NCBI GenBank assembly: GCA_002839825.1
Contig: PGYU01000009.1
Location: forward strand, 38,767 to 102,766
DNA: 64,000 nt
Direction: 5' to 3'
From: Ignavibacteriae bacterium HGW-Ignavibacteriae-1
Lineage (GTDB): Bacteria; Bacteroidota; Ignavibacteria; Kapaibacteriales; UBA2268
Both the position numbers and the translations under genes were made by a program. The first letter of the stretch is position 1; each line of letters begins with the position of its first letter. This document shows, in pieces, positions 47,348 through 55,273 of the stretch. The notes beneath the pieces are model-generated. The model searched no databases and was not told the DNA's origin. It saw nothing but the letters and a program-made list of their open reading frames with translations.

Positions 47348-47683
47348 TTATTTCATGAATTCTTTTGTTGCATTATAATCGGGCAGTATATTCATAATTG
47401 CCGAAAAGCCCGACATATCGAAAACGTCCTTGATATTGTCTTGCATCGCAAAAATTGCAAGTTTGCCCTCTTTTTTCGTGATTTCCTTGACTGACGAAAG
47501 AATAGCTCTCAATCCGGCGCTACTGATATAAGTCACTTCCGAGAAATCAATCGCTAATTTCTTCGCTCCCGAAGCAATTTTGCCGAGCAATTCAGTCTGA
47601 ACCTCGTCAGAATTTGTCGTGTCAATTCTTCCGGATAACTTTGCGACCTCAATTTCATTTTCATGAGAAAAAACAATATTCAT
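47348..47683 (-). CDS. STAS-domain anti-sigma factor antagonist
   Basis: 111 residues from the ATG at 47683 (GGAG 6 nt upstream); a TTG at 47695 would add four residues and is unlikely. The SpoIIAA/RsbV fold is visible: IEVAKLSGRIDTTNSDEVQTEL, LAIDFSEVTYISSAGLRAIL, with Ser55 in the position that is phosphorylated in SpoIIAA. It would bind and be phosphorylated by an RsbW-like kinase; such a kinase is encoded divergently at 47771. Good candidate pair for a partner-switching circuit; no sigma factor or PP2C phosphatase is present here. Confidence 0.9.
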   Translation of the reverse strand: MNIVFSHENEIEVAKLSGRIDTTNSDEVQTELLGKIASGAKKLAIDFSEVTYISSAGLRAILSSVKEITKKEGKLAIFAMQDNIKDVFDMSGFSAIMNILPDYNATKEFMK

Positions 47684-47770
47684 TTCTGACTCCAATTTGT
47701 TATTTTTAAATTTGTATTATTTCAAAAGCAAATTTAGATTATTTCGGCAAGACAAACAAAGCAAAGATAT

Positions 47771-48184
47771 ATGAAATTGAACATAGACATAAAATTGAGA
47801 AATGAAATCTCCGAGCTCCGCACCTTAGCTTCGGGATTGGAAACTTTTGCCGAGCAAGCCGAATTAGCTCCCAAAGTTGCATACAATCTGTCTTTGTGCC
47901 TTGACGAACTTGTCACAAACATCATAAACTACGGCTATCCCAAGCACGAAAATGGCGAAATAGACATCAACATCAAATCCGATACCGACAAAATAACAAT
48001 TACCATTAGCGACAGCGGAATCGAATTTAATCCACTCGACCGCGAATCACCCAACGTCGAAGCACCATTAGAAGAGCGAACAGTCGGCGGATTAGGCATC
48101 TTCATCGTGAAAAAACTTTGCGATTCGATTACTTATCGCCGCTCTCACGGTCGGAATATTCTCACTTTGACGATGAAGATATAG
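47771..48184 (+). CDS. RsbW/SpoIIAB-like anti-sigma factor kinase (HATPase)
   Basis: 137 residues. GHKL ATPase motifs: N box LDELVTNIINYGYP (Glu46, Asn50), G1 box DSGIEFNPLD (Asp81, Gly83) and G2 box GGLGIFIVKK (107-116). The length equals RsbW. It would phosphorylate a STAS antagonist, presumably the one transcribed divergently 87 bp away. Its own target sigma factor is not visible. In other phyla the pair controls stress, biofilm or type II/III secretion functions, but here the output is unknown. Confidence 0.9.
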   Translation: MKLNIDIKLRNEISELRTLASGLETFAEQAELAPKVAYNLSLCLDELVTNIINYGYPKHENGEIDINIKSDTDKITITISDSGIEFNPLDRESPNVEAPLEERTVGGLGIFIVKKLCDSITYRRSHGRNILTLTMKI

Positions 48185-48271
48185 TCGAATAGCGTGAATA
48201 TTTTCTCATTTACCAAGTATTTCATTAGTTTTACGTTATTATCCTTTTGAAAATTTACGAAGATTATAAAA

Positions 48272-49534
48272 ATGCTGAACATAGCTTTATTCGGACCTCC
48301 GGGTGCAGGGAAAGGAACACAGTCAGAGTATTTGATTAAGAAATACAATTTATTCTACATTTCGACAGGCGATTTGCTCCGAAACGAAATCACGCTCGAT
48401 ACGCCAATCGGCAAAGAAGTTAAGAGCGTCATAGCGTCCGGCGGCTTGGTATCTGACGAAATCATAGTGCAAATAATTGAAAAGACAATCACCGAAAACA
48501 CCTCATTCAACGGCTTTCTCTTCGACGGTTTTCCGCGTACCTACGTCCAAGCCTACATACTCGAAGGATTGATGCTAAAGCTCAACACCTCGCTAAATTG
48601 CCTTATCAGCATTGATGTACCTGAAGAAGAATCCGTCAAAAGGCTTTTGGGCAGAGGGAAATCTTCGAGCCGCTCCGACGACAACGAAAGCGTCATCCGA
48701 ACACGATTGCACGAATACAACCAAAAAACGCTGCCCGTACTCAAATTTTTCAAAGACCGAGGCAATTACAAAGAAGTCAACGGGCTTTTAGACATCAAAG
48801 GCGTCAAAGACCAAATCACCGAAATCGTGAAAGAAGAGCTCAGCAAGAGCTTGCTCAATGTCGTTCTTTTCGGTTATCCGGGTTCGGGACGTAGCGCCCA
48901 AGGCAGATCATTAGCCGAAAAGTTCGGGCTCGAATACCTTTCAGCCGGAGAAATGTTGGAAAACGAAGTCGAAAAGAAAACAGACTACGGAATCCAGATA
49001 AAATCGCTATACGACCTCGGCACTTTAAATCCAGACCAAATCGGGCAATTAGTTCCCGATGAAATTGTAGTGCAGCTAATCGAAGAAAAAATCTCGAAAT
49101 CGCAGGACATGAAGGGATTTATTTTTAAAGGATTCCCCAGAACATTGGTTCAATCATACATCCTCGACGGTTTGCTCAAGAAATACACATCGTCCATCAC
49201 CAAAGTAATCGAAATCGAAGTCCCCACCTTAGAGCTGATTCGCCGATTGAATATGCGTGGCAAAACCGACAGCAGCCGCCCCTATGACTCGAATTACGAA
49301 AAAATCATCCAACGCTTACAAGACCACGAAACAAGAACAGTCCCTGTAATTTCAAAATACATGAAACTGCATAATGGCGTCCGAATCGACGGCACCGGCT
49401 CATTCGACCAAGTCAACAAAAAATTAGCCCACGAAATCGAAATCGTACTAAAAGACATGCGGAAGGGGTTTGGGGTTTGGGGTTTGGGGTTTGGGGTTTG
49501 GGGTTCGGGGTTCGGGGTTCGGGGTAGACATTGA
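48272..49534 (+). CDS. Tandem adenylate kinase, second domain degenerate
   Basis: 420 residues holding two consecutive adenylate kinase units. Unit 1 (1-190): GPPGAGKGTQ (Lys14), STGDLLRNE, FDGFPRT, GRGKSSSRSDDNE with a short lid. Unit 2 (about 197-400): the P-loop reads GYPGSGRS with Arg207 in place of the Lys, FKGFPRT in place of FDGFPRT, and the lid RGKTDSSRPYDSN lacks the DD pair. Unit 1 should interconvert AMP, ATP and ADP; unit 2 is probably inactive or altered. The C-terminal 22 residues (RKGFGVWGL...) are encoded by a G-rich heptamer array and are not part of the fold. Confidence 0.85.
   Translation: MLNIALFGPPGAGKGTQSEYLIKKYNLFYISTGDLLRNEITLDTPIGKEVKSVIASGGLVSDEIIVQIIEKTITENTSFNGFLFDGFPRTYVQAYILEGLMLKLNTSLNCLISIDVPEEESVKRLLGRGKSSSRSDDNESVIRTRLHEYNQKTLPVLKFFKDRGNYKEVNGLLDIKGVKDQITEIVKEELSKSLLNVVLFGYPGSGRSAQGRSLAEKFGLEYLSAGEMLENEVEKKTDYGIQIKSLYDLGTLNPDQIGQLVPDEIVVQLIEEKISKSQDMKGFIFKGFPRTLVQSYILDGLLKKYTSSITKVIEIEVPTLELIRRLNMRGKTDSSRPYDSNYEKIIQRLQDHETRTVPVISKYMKLHNGVRIDGTGSFDQVNKKLAHEIEIVLKDMRKGFGVWGLGFGVWGSGFGVRGRH
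49465..49524 (+). repeat. G-rich heptamer array 1 inside the adenylate kinase 3' end
   Basis: Five GGGGTTT units, then three GGGGTTC units and a final GGGG, in perfect register (60 bp). Because 3 units equal 7 codons, it translates as repeats of GFGVWG(L/S). Runs of four G on one strand could form G-quadruplexes. Confidence 0.95.
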
Positions 49535-49583
49535 GGATAGATATTGACCGTAAATGAAATAATGTTGTTGAAAGAGAGGTAAG

Positions 49584-50588
49584 ATGGAAAATAATCAATC
49601 AGCATTTATATTATTCAAAACCGATGATGAGAAAATATCGGTAGATGTTCGTTTTGAAGAGGATACTGTGTGGCTTACGCAGGAGCAAATGTCGGTATTA
49701 TTTGATAAAGCAAAATCAACCATTAGCGAACATATAAAACATATTTTTGATGAAGGTGAATTAGACGAGAAAGTGGTTGTTCGGGATTTCCGAATTACCA
49801 CTCAACACGGTGCCATTGTGGGTAAAACACAAACAAGCACGTTAAAATTGTACAATTTAGATGTGATTATATCTGTAGGTTATCGTGTAAAATCGATTCG
49901 TGGAACACAGTTTCGTCAATGGGCCACCAACCGACTTAACGAGTATATCCGCAAAGGTTTTACCATGGACGACGAACGTCTCAAAAATTTAGGTGGTGGA
50001 AGCTATTGGAAAGAATTGTTGCAGCGCATACGCGACATCCGAGCATCCGAAAAAGTATTTTATCGTCAAGTGCTTGATATATATGCGACGAGCATTGATT
50101 ACGATTCCAAAGCCGGAGTTTCAATTGAGTTCTTCAAAAAAGTCCAAAACAAAATTCATTATGCCGTACATGGACAAACTGCCGCCGAAGTAATTTACAA
50201 ACGTGCGGATGCCGAAAAAGAATTTATGGGGTTGCTTTCATTCCCGGGTAATCGTCCTTACCTGAAAGATGTTGTAATTGCAAAAAATTATTTAAATGAT
50301 AAAGAACTCCGCTCTTTAGGTCAATTAGTATCCGGATATTTGGATTTTGCTGAGCGTCAAGCAGAACGAGAACAAGCCATGACCATGAAAGATTGGGCTG
50401 AACATTTAGATAAAATTTTGAATATGAGTGGCGAAAAACTATTGCAAGGAGGCGGCTCTATCAGTCATGGAGAGGCAATAGAAAAAGCTACCACTGAATA
50501 TAAAAAATATCAACAGAAAACATTAAGCGAAGTTGAAAAAAGCTATTTAGAGAGTTTGAAAACATTAGAAAGCAAAACTAAAAATTAA
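49584..50588 (+). CDS. RhuM-family (Virulence_RhuM) protein
   Basis: 334 residues. The N-terminal half (VDVRFEEDTVWLTQEQMSVLFDKAKSTISEHIKHIF, VVVRDFRITTQHGAIVGKTQ, YNLDVIISVGYRVKS, GTQFRQWATNRLNEYIRKG) is the RhuM domain, a DNA-binding-like region first noticed in a Salmonella pathogenicity-island protein and related to the N-termini of Fic/DOC-associated proteins. The C-terminal half (QNKIHYAVHGQTAAEVIYKRADAEKEFMGL, LGQLVSGYLDFAERQAEREQAM) is conserved in the family but of unknown role. It is an accessory gene by habit. GGTAAG precedes the ATG; it sits between two G-rich heptamer arrays and no partner toxin is seen. Confidence 0.9.
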   Translation: MENNQSAFILFKTDDEKISVDVRFEEDTVWLTQEQMSVLFDKAKSTISEHIKHIFDEGELDEKVVVRDFRITTQHGAIVGKTQTSTLKLYNLDVIISVGYRVKSIRGTQFRQWATNRLNEYIRKGFTMDDERLKNLGGGSYWKELLQRIRDIRASEKVFYRQVLDIYATSIDYDSKAGVSIEFFKKVQNKIHYAVHGQTAAEVIYKRADAEKEFMGLLSFPGNRPYLKDVVIAKNYLNDKELRSLGQLVSGYLDFAERQAEREQAMTMKDWAEHLDKILNMSGEKLLQGGGSISHGEAIEKATTEYKKYQQKTLSEVEKSYLESLKTLESKTKN

Positions 50589-50593
50589 AGTTC

Positions 50594-50656
50594 GGGGCTT
50601 GGTTTTTGGGGCTTGCGGTTTGGGGTTTGGGGCTTGCGGTTTGGGGTTTGGGGTTT
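50594..50656 (+). repeat. G-rich heptamer array 2, directly after the RhuM gene
   Basis: Nine heptamers in register: GGGGCTT, GGTTTTT, GGGGCTT, GCGGTTT, GGGGTTT, GGGGCTT, GCGGTTT, GGGGTTT, GGGGTTT. Same unit and strand as array 1, more diverged, starting 5 bp after the RhuM stop. Confidence 0.92.
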
Positions 50657-50662
50657 CAATTC

Positions 50663-50718
50663 CGAAGGAGTGGTTCGTCGGAATTTCCGACATACCACTC
50701 AAACGCGGCGCCATTGTG
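50663..50718 (+). pseudogene. Relic of a second RhuM gene
   Basis: Aligns with 49766-49820 of the intact RhuM gene (the VVVRDFRITTQHGAIV region). Shared stretches include GTGGTT, ATTTCCGA, TACCACTCAA and GCCATTGTG. About seven mismatches and one inserted base (CAAAC for CAAC), so it is frameshifted. Nothing of RhuM is recognisable beyond it. Confidence 0.78.
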
Positions 50719-50720
50719 TT

Positions 50721-50809
50721 TCTTTACCACGAAGTGGTAACATGTTTATAGAAATAATGGGTCTTTGACCTTATATCTTTACCACGAAGTGGTAACATGT
50801 TTATAGAAA
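50721..50809 (+). repeat. Two copies of a 34-bp hairpin repeat (type A)
   Basis: Identical 34-bp units at 50721-50754 and 50776-50809, 55 bp apart. Each holds TTACCAC-GAA-GTGGTAA (7-bp stem, GAA loop) followed by the tail CATGTTTATAGAAA. The family recurs in reverse orientation at 52095-52226. Confidence 0.9.
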
Positions 50810-50831
50810 AAGAATACCCACATGCCCCTAC

Positions 50832-50866
50832 CAACTCCGAAGGAGTTGAATGTGAATAGCATAAGA
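50832..50866 (+). repeat. Hairpin repeat type C
   Basis: CAACTCC-GAA-GGAGTTG (50832-50848) followed by AATGTGAATAGC. Same C-GAA-G hairpin plan as types A and B; its GTTGAAT continuation also appears in one type B copy. Confidence 0.8.
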
Positions 50867-50895
50867 ACTAAATTTTTCAAATAATTACGTTTTTG

Positions 50896-50928
50896 TTGAA
50901 AACTTTAATCATACAATATATATATTTG
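50896..50928 (+). promoter_or_regulatory. Bacteroidota-type promoter of the SH3 cassette
   Basis: TTG (50896-50898), 22-nt spacer, TATATTTG (50921-50928). Same -7 octamer as the tRNA-Arg promoter. Start expected near 50935, about 40 nt before the leader ORF. Confidence 0.65.
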
Positions 50929-50973
50929 CATAGTAAGCAAATTCGATTGATAAATATGGAGGTGATATAAGTG

Positions 50974-51072
50974 ATGGGGAAAACTATTGATTTTTTGGTA
51001 CAAAAATATTTTATTTTTAGAGTATATAAATATATTACAAAATTAAATGGAGTTCGTGATGAAACAGAATGA
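50974..51072 (+). CDS. 32-codon leader ORF overlapping the SH3-protein start
   Basis: ATG at 50974 preceded by GGAGGTGAT (50958-50966), the most complete Shine-Dalgarno sequence I saw in the window, 7 nt before the ATG. It reads MGKTIDFLVQKYF... for 32 residues and stops at TGA 51070-51072, inside the next gene, whose ATG is at 51059 in another frame (14-bp overlap). The peptide is basic and aromatic with no known match. It may be a small protein in its own right or a device that couples translation to the downstream gene. Confidence 0.5.
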   Translation: MGKTIDFLVQKYFIFRVYKYITKLNGVRDETE

Positions 51073-52060
51073 TACGTTAGAATTGGATGTTCCAAAGGTT
51101 TTATCAGCAAAAGAAATTCTGGATGAAGTAATTAAAAACTTTGAAATGAATAGAATTGACATAGGGAAAATTATTGCTACATTGGTTCCTGAAAACATTT
51201 TAAATTCAAATAAAAATGTTGGAGCAACTTATATATTAGATTCAGCTGTCAAAGGACTTATTAATTTAAATAAACTTCAAGAGTTTCAACAAAATAATGT
51301 TCATAATGTTTTAACTGCGGTTTCAAATATAACTCAGAATCACAAATCTATGTTTGATGTAATAAATATGGATTTGAAAAATCAGAATATAAGTCAATTT
51401 TTTTCGAACCCTGAGTTTACAACTGCAACTAATTCTTTAAAAAAGGTTGCTGAATCATTAAACCATATATTCCTAAACAACAATTTTGAATATGCGTTCG
51501 ATTTAAGTACTTTTGATATTTCAGACCAAGACAAGAATGATTTTATGTTAGAATATAACAATCTTCCATTAGATGAAAAAAATGAATTTAACAATTATTT
51601 TGATAGATTTGTTAATATTTTAATAAACGGTAGTGAAGAGATAAAAGAATTTTTATCAAACATGCCACAGAAAACATTATTGCTTTTAAACAAGTTAAAC
51701 AATATTGGTTTTTGGCCAATTATCCACTTATTAATTATTTTAAATCAACCAATAAACCCCGTCATTATTACCCATAATTATTCAACAACTCAAAACATTT
51801 ATAGAGATATAGATTCCCAATATTTACATTATATATATAAAGACAATTCAAATATTAGAGAATTTCCAAATAAAAGTTCTCAGGTTTTATTTAAACTCAA
51901 TAAAAATCATAAAATCAGGGTTATTGATAAAAGCGAAGGATCCAATTGGTATTTAATTGAATTCAAACAAATCAATAATGATATTGAAGTGACTCAATCT
52001 GGCTGGGTCAGTAAAAGTAATGTTCGGATTTTGAAAACACCCACAAAGTCATTTGACTAA
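51059..52060 (+). CDS. Unknown protein with C-terminal bacterial SH3 domain
   Basis: 333 residues from the ATG at 51059, chosen because GGAG lies 6 nt upstream; the ATG at 51047 has no such site. Residues 1-210 are predicted mostly helical, polar and Asn/Lys-rich, with no motif I know. A hydrophobic stretch (FWPIIHLLIILNQPINPVII) near 223-242 may be a membrane or buried helix. The last 75 residues (IYKDNSNIREFPNKSSQVLFKLNKNHKIRVIDKSEGSNWYLIEF...SGWVSKSNVRIL) form a clear SH3b domain, usually a ligand-binding module. The gene is much more AT-rich than its neighbours, which suggests transfer. Function unknown. Confidence 0.8.
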   Translation: MKQNDTLELDVPKVLSAKEILDEVIKNFEMNRIDIGKIIATLVPENILNSNKNVGATYILDSAVKGLINLNKLQEFQQNNVHNVLTAVSNITQNHKSMFDVINMDLKNQNISQFFSNPEFTTATNSLKKVAESLNHIFLNNNFEYAFDLSTFDISDQDKNDFMLEYNNLPLDEKNEFNNYFDRFVNILINGSEEIKEFLSNMPQKTLLLLNKLNNIGFWPIIHLLIILNQPINPVIITHNYSTTQNIYRDIDSQYLHYIYKDNSNIREFPNKSSQVLFKLNKNHKIRVIDKSEGSNWYLIEFKQINNDIEVTQSGWVSKSNVRILKTPTKSFD

Positions 52061-52094
52061 AATAAAGTTATTAGCAGAATTTGCATCTTTTTCT

Positions 52095-52226
52095 CATGTT
52101 ACCCCTTCGGGGTAAAGACCCGTGTGCCGAGACCCTTTTTGTTATAGATATGTTACCCCTTCGGGGTAAAGACACGAGAATCGAGAGCCTTTTTGTTATA
52201 GATATTCAACCCCTTCGGGGTAAAGA
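52095..52226 (-). repeat. Three copies of the hairpin repeat, type B, 54 bp apart
   Basis: On the minus strand each reads ACCCC-GAA-GGGGT. On the plus strand the palindrome ACCCCTTCGGGGT is at 52101-52113, 52155-52167 and 52209-52221. The middle copy has the tail AACATATCTATAACAAAAA; the third has TGAATATCTATAAC instead; the first has a damaged tail. Between them lie about 16 variable bases. Confidence 0.9.
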
Positions 52227-52242
52227 CCAAGCAACATTCCCC

Positions 52243-52285
52243 AAAAAACAAAAACCTTCCGAAGGTTTGGAACCTTCGGAAGGTT
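52243..52285 (-). terminator. Intrinsic terminator of the tyrosine phenol-lyase gene
   Basis: The 15-mer AACCTTCCGAAGGTT (52253-52267) and its exact reverse complement (52271-52285) are separated by TGG. Each arm is itself a 7-bp palindrome. On the minus strand the 15-bp stem is followed by TTT, G and six T, 21 bp behind the stop. Confidence 0.82.
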
Positions 52286-52305
52286 GAGATATATGCCAAA
52301 ATAAA

Positions 52306-53709
<1,404 letters not shown>

Positions 53710-53880
53710 TTAAATGTTATTTAGTTGTTCAAATTCAGTTTATACTTCAATTAAATTTTCAAAATATGACTAATAATTAATTTACGAAATTACTCAAATT
53801 TGGCTGTTTTACCAAATTTAATAGCAAAATATCATAAAAAGCTCCGATTATTTCAAAAATTTCTTATTTTCGTTTAGATT

Positions 53881-54681
53881 ATGATACAAAAATTTCTAAT
53901 ATTGTTTGCGGTTTGCTTGGTATGTGTTTCGTGCAGCGAAACACAAAGGCAACATCGTGACCAATACCCAAACGTAGACTCACTGACGAGCACAGCGCAG
54001 ATGCCTGACACTTTGATTTTCATTCATCGCACTTTTGCCGATACGAGTGCCGTACCGAATTACATCATCCATGCCCAATTCCCCGAATTGGTGCATTATG
54101 AGCGAGAAAACATCCGAAAGCAATTCAATGCTGAAATCGAGAAAATTCTGGATGGCTCTGTATCATCGTTTAAGATTTTTTTGGGTGGTCAATCCATTGA
54201 AACGGTTGCTGAAAATGATAGTCTGACGCCCTTCTCGCAATTGAGTATTGAATATGATTTGGCATATAATTCGAGGCTGATTTCATCGCTGATTTTTCAT
54301 TTCGAGCAAGTCGATTTGCCGTCTGAGAATGTGCTTCAGTACAATAAAGTGCTCAATTTCAACCTGTTGAGCGGTGAGACGATTTTCATCGAAGATGTGC
54401 TGCAATCTGATACCACACTATTGGAGCGGCTTTCAGAGCTTACTTTTAGCAAATTAACAGCCCAAATGCCGGATGCTGATACTACGTGGATTCGGAACGG
54501 GACAGAGCCTGTGTTGGAAAATTTCAAGAACTTTTTGTTTATGCTGGATAGTGGTTCGGTAATTTTCAATAGTTTTCAGGTTGCACCCGCAGAAGTTGGC
54601 GCCGTACGAGTAAATTTTGCTTGGAAGGAGCTTTTTCCCGATTCTTTGGGAATCAATCCTTTGAATGCTAAACCGAAATAA
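53881..54681 (+). CDS. Lipoprotein with DUF3298-like (RsiV) domain
   Basis: 266 residues with lipobox VCVSC (Cys18). The mature part contains NAEIEKILDG, LSIEYDLAYNSRLISSLIFHFEQ and LNFNLLSGETIFIEDVLQSD...LLERLSELTFSKL, the DUF3298 pattern found in the extracellular half of anti-sigma factor RsiV and in free lipoproteins. No membrane anchor other than the lipid. Role unknown. Its end overlaps the convergent pabC gene by 14 bp. TATTTTCG just upstream resembles a -7 box. Confidence 0.75.
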   Translation: MIQKFLILFAVCLVCVSCSETQRQHRDQYPNVDSLTSTAQMPDTLIFIHRTFADTSAVPNYIIHAQFPELVHYERENIRKQFNAEIEKILDGSVSSFKIFLGGQSIETVAENDSLTPFSQLSIEYDLAYNSRLISSLIFHFEQVDLPSENVLQYNKVLNFNLLSGETIFIEDVLQSDTTLLERLSELTFSKLTAQMPDADTTWIRNGTEPVLENFKNFLFMLDSGSVIFNSFQVAPAEVGAVRVNFAWKELFPDSLGINPLNAKPK

Positions 54682-55273
54682 GACTTATATCGTATAGTGG
54701 CGATTCGTCCAAATCCATCATCGAATTTATCAGCAAAAATTTATCAAATCCGGCTAAATCTTCCCTTCTGATGAGTTCTTGGGTAATTAATCCGGTGTCA
54801 AGCAATGATTGTCGCATCGTACCCGCCAAAAGAGGTGTTGAGGGTGTGAACATTTTGCCGTCACGGAGTAACACAATGTTTGCATAAGTCGTATCGGTGA
54901 CGCATCCATTTTTGATGATTAATACATCGGTGTAGTCCGGATTTTGCTCCAAAAGCTTTTGAAAAATGCTGCGGTCGGCATATTTGAAGGAGTAATGCAA
55001 ATTATTTGCCGTAACAGCCTTGATTGCAATTTGACGCTTTATATTGTACTTTTCAAATTCGATTTTTTCGATTGATTTACCATAAGTGACCCTGCATTTG
55101 TACGTGATGTCGTCATCGAGGTCGTTCGCACGGTCGCGAATTTCAAATTCGAGAGAAGGAATATTGCCCGAATTGTAGTGTGCAAATATTGTTCGCGTCA
55201 TGCGACTTTGGTGATAATCAATATTGCGGATATCACCGTTTCTGATTTTAAGTGTTTCGATGAATGGGGACAT
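54668..55273 (-). CDS. pabC: Aminotransferase class IV, 4-amino-4-deoxychorismate lyase-like
   Basis: 201 residues, shorter than the usual 270-residue class IV enzymes but similar to PabC proteins in Bacteroidota. Visible: FIETLKIRNGDIRNIDYHQSRM at the start, VLIIKNGCVTDTTYANIVLLRDGKMFTPSTPLLAGTMR (cofactor and substrate loop) and FLLINSMMDLDESP at the end. It would release pyruvate from aminodeoxychorismate to give p-aminobenzoate for folate. Its start overlaps pabB by 26 bp, which supports the assignment. Confidence 0.85.
   Translation of the reverse strand: MSPFIETLKIRNGDIRNIDYHQSRMTRTIFAHYNSGNIPSLEFEIRDRANDLDDDITYKCRVTYGKSIEKIEFEKYNIKRQIAIKAVTANNLHYSFKYADRSIFQKLLEQNPDYTDVLIIKNGCVTDTTYANIVLLRDGKMFTPSTPLLAGTMRQSLLDTGLITQELIRREDLAGFDKFLLINSMMDLDESPLYDISLISV

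Noticed and set aside
49584..50588. RhuM gene as half of a toxin-antitoxin pair
   Set aside because: No Fic/DOC or other toxin gene lies next to it; neighbours are repeats and an adenylate kinase.
49465..50656. Telomere-like GGGGTTT repeat
   Set aside because: The arrays are short, internal and in accessory DNA, with diverged units; nothing suggests a linear chromosome end.
50721..52226. CRISPR array
   Set aside because: Repeats are palindromic hairpins with only two or three copies, about 16-21 variable bases between them, and no cas gene. Spacing and structure fit REP-type repeats better.
52081..52287. 68-codon ORF with PLRGKD repeats
   Set aside because: It is the translation of the type B hairpin array and adjoining terminator; no ribosome binding site and no non-repeat sequence.
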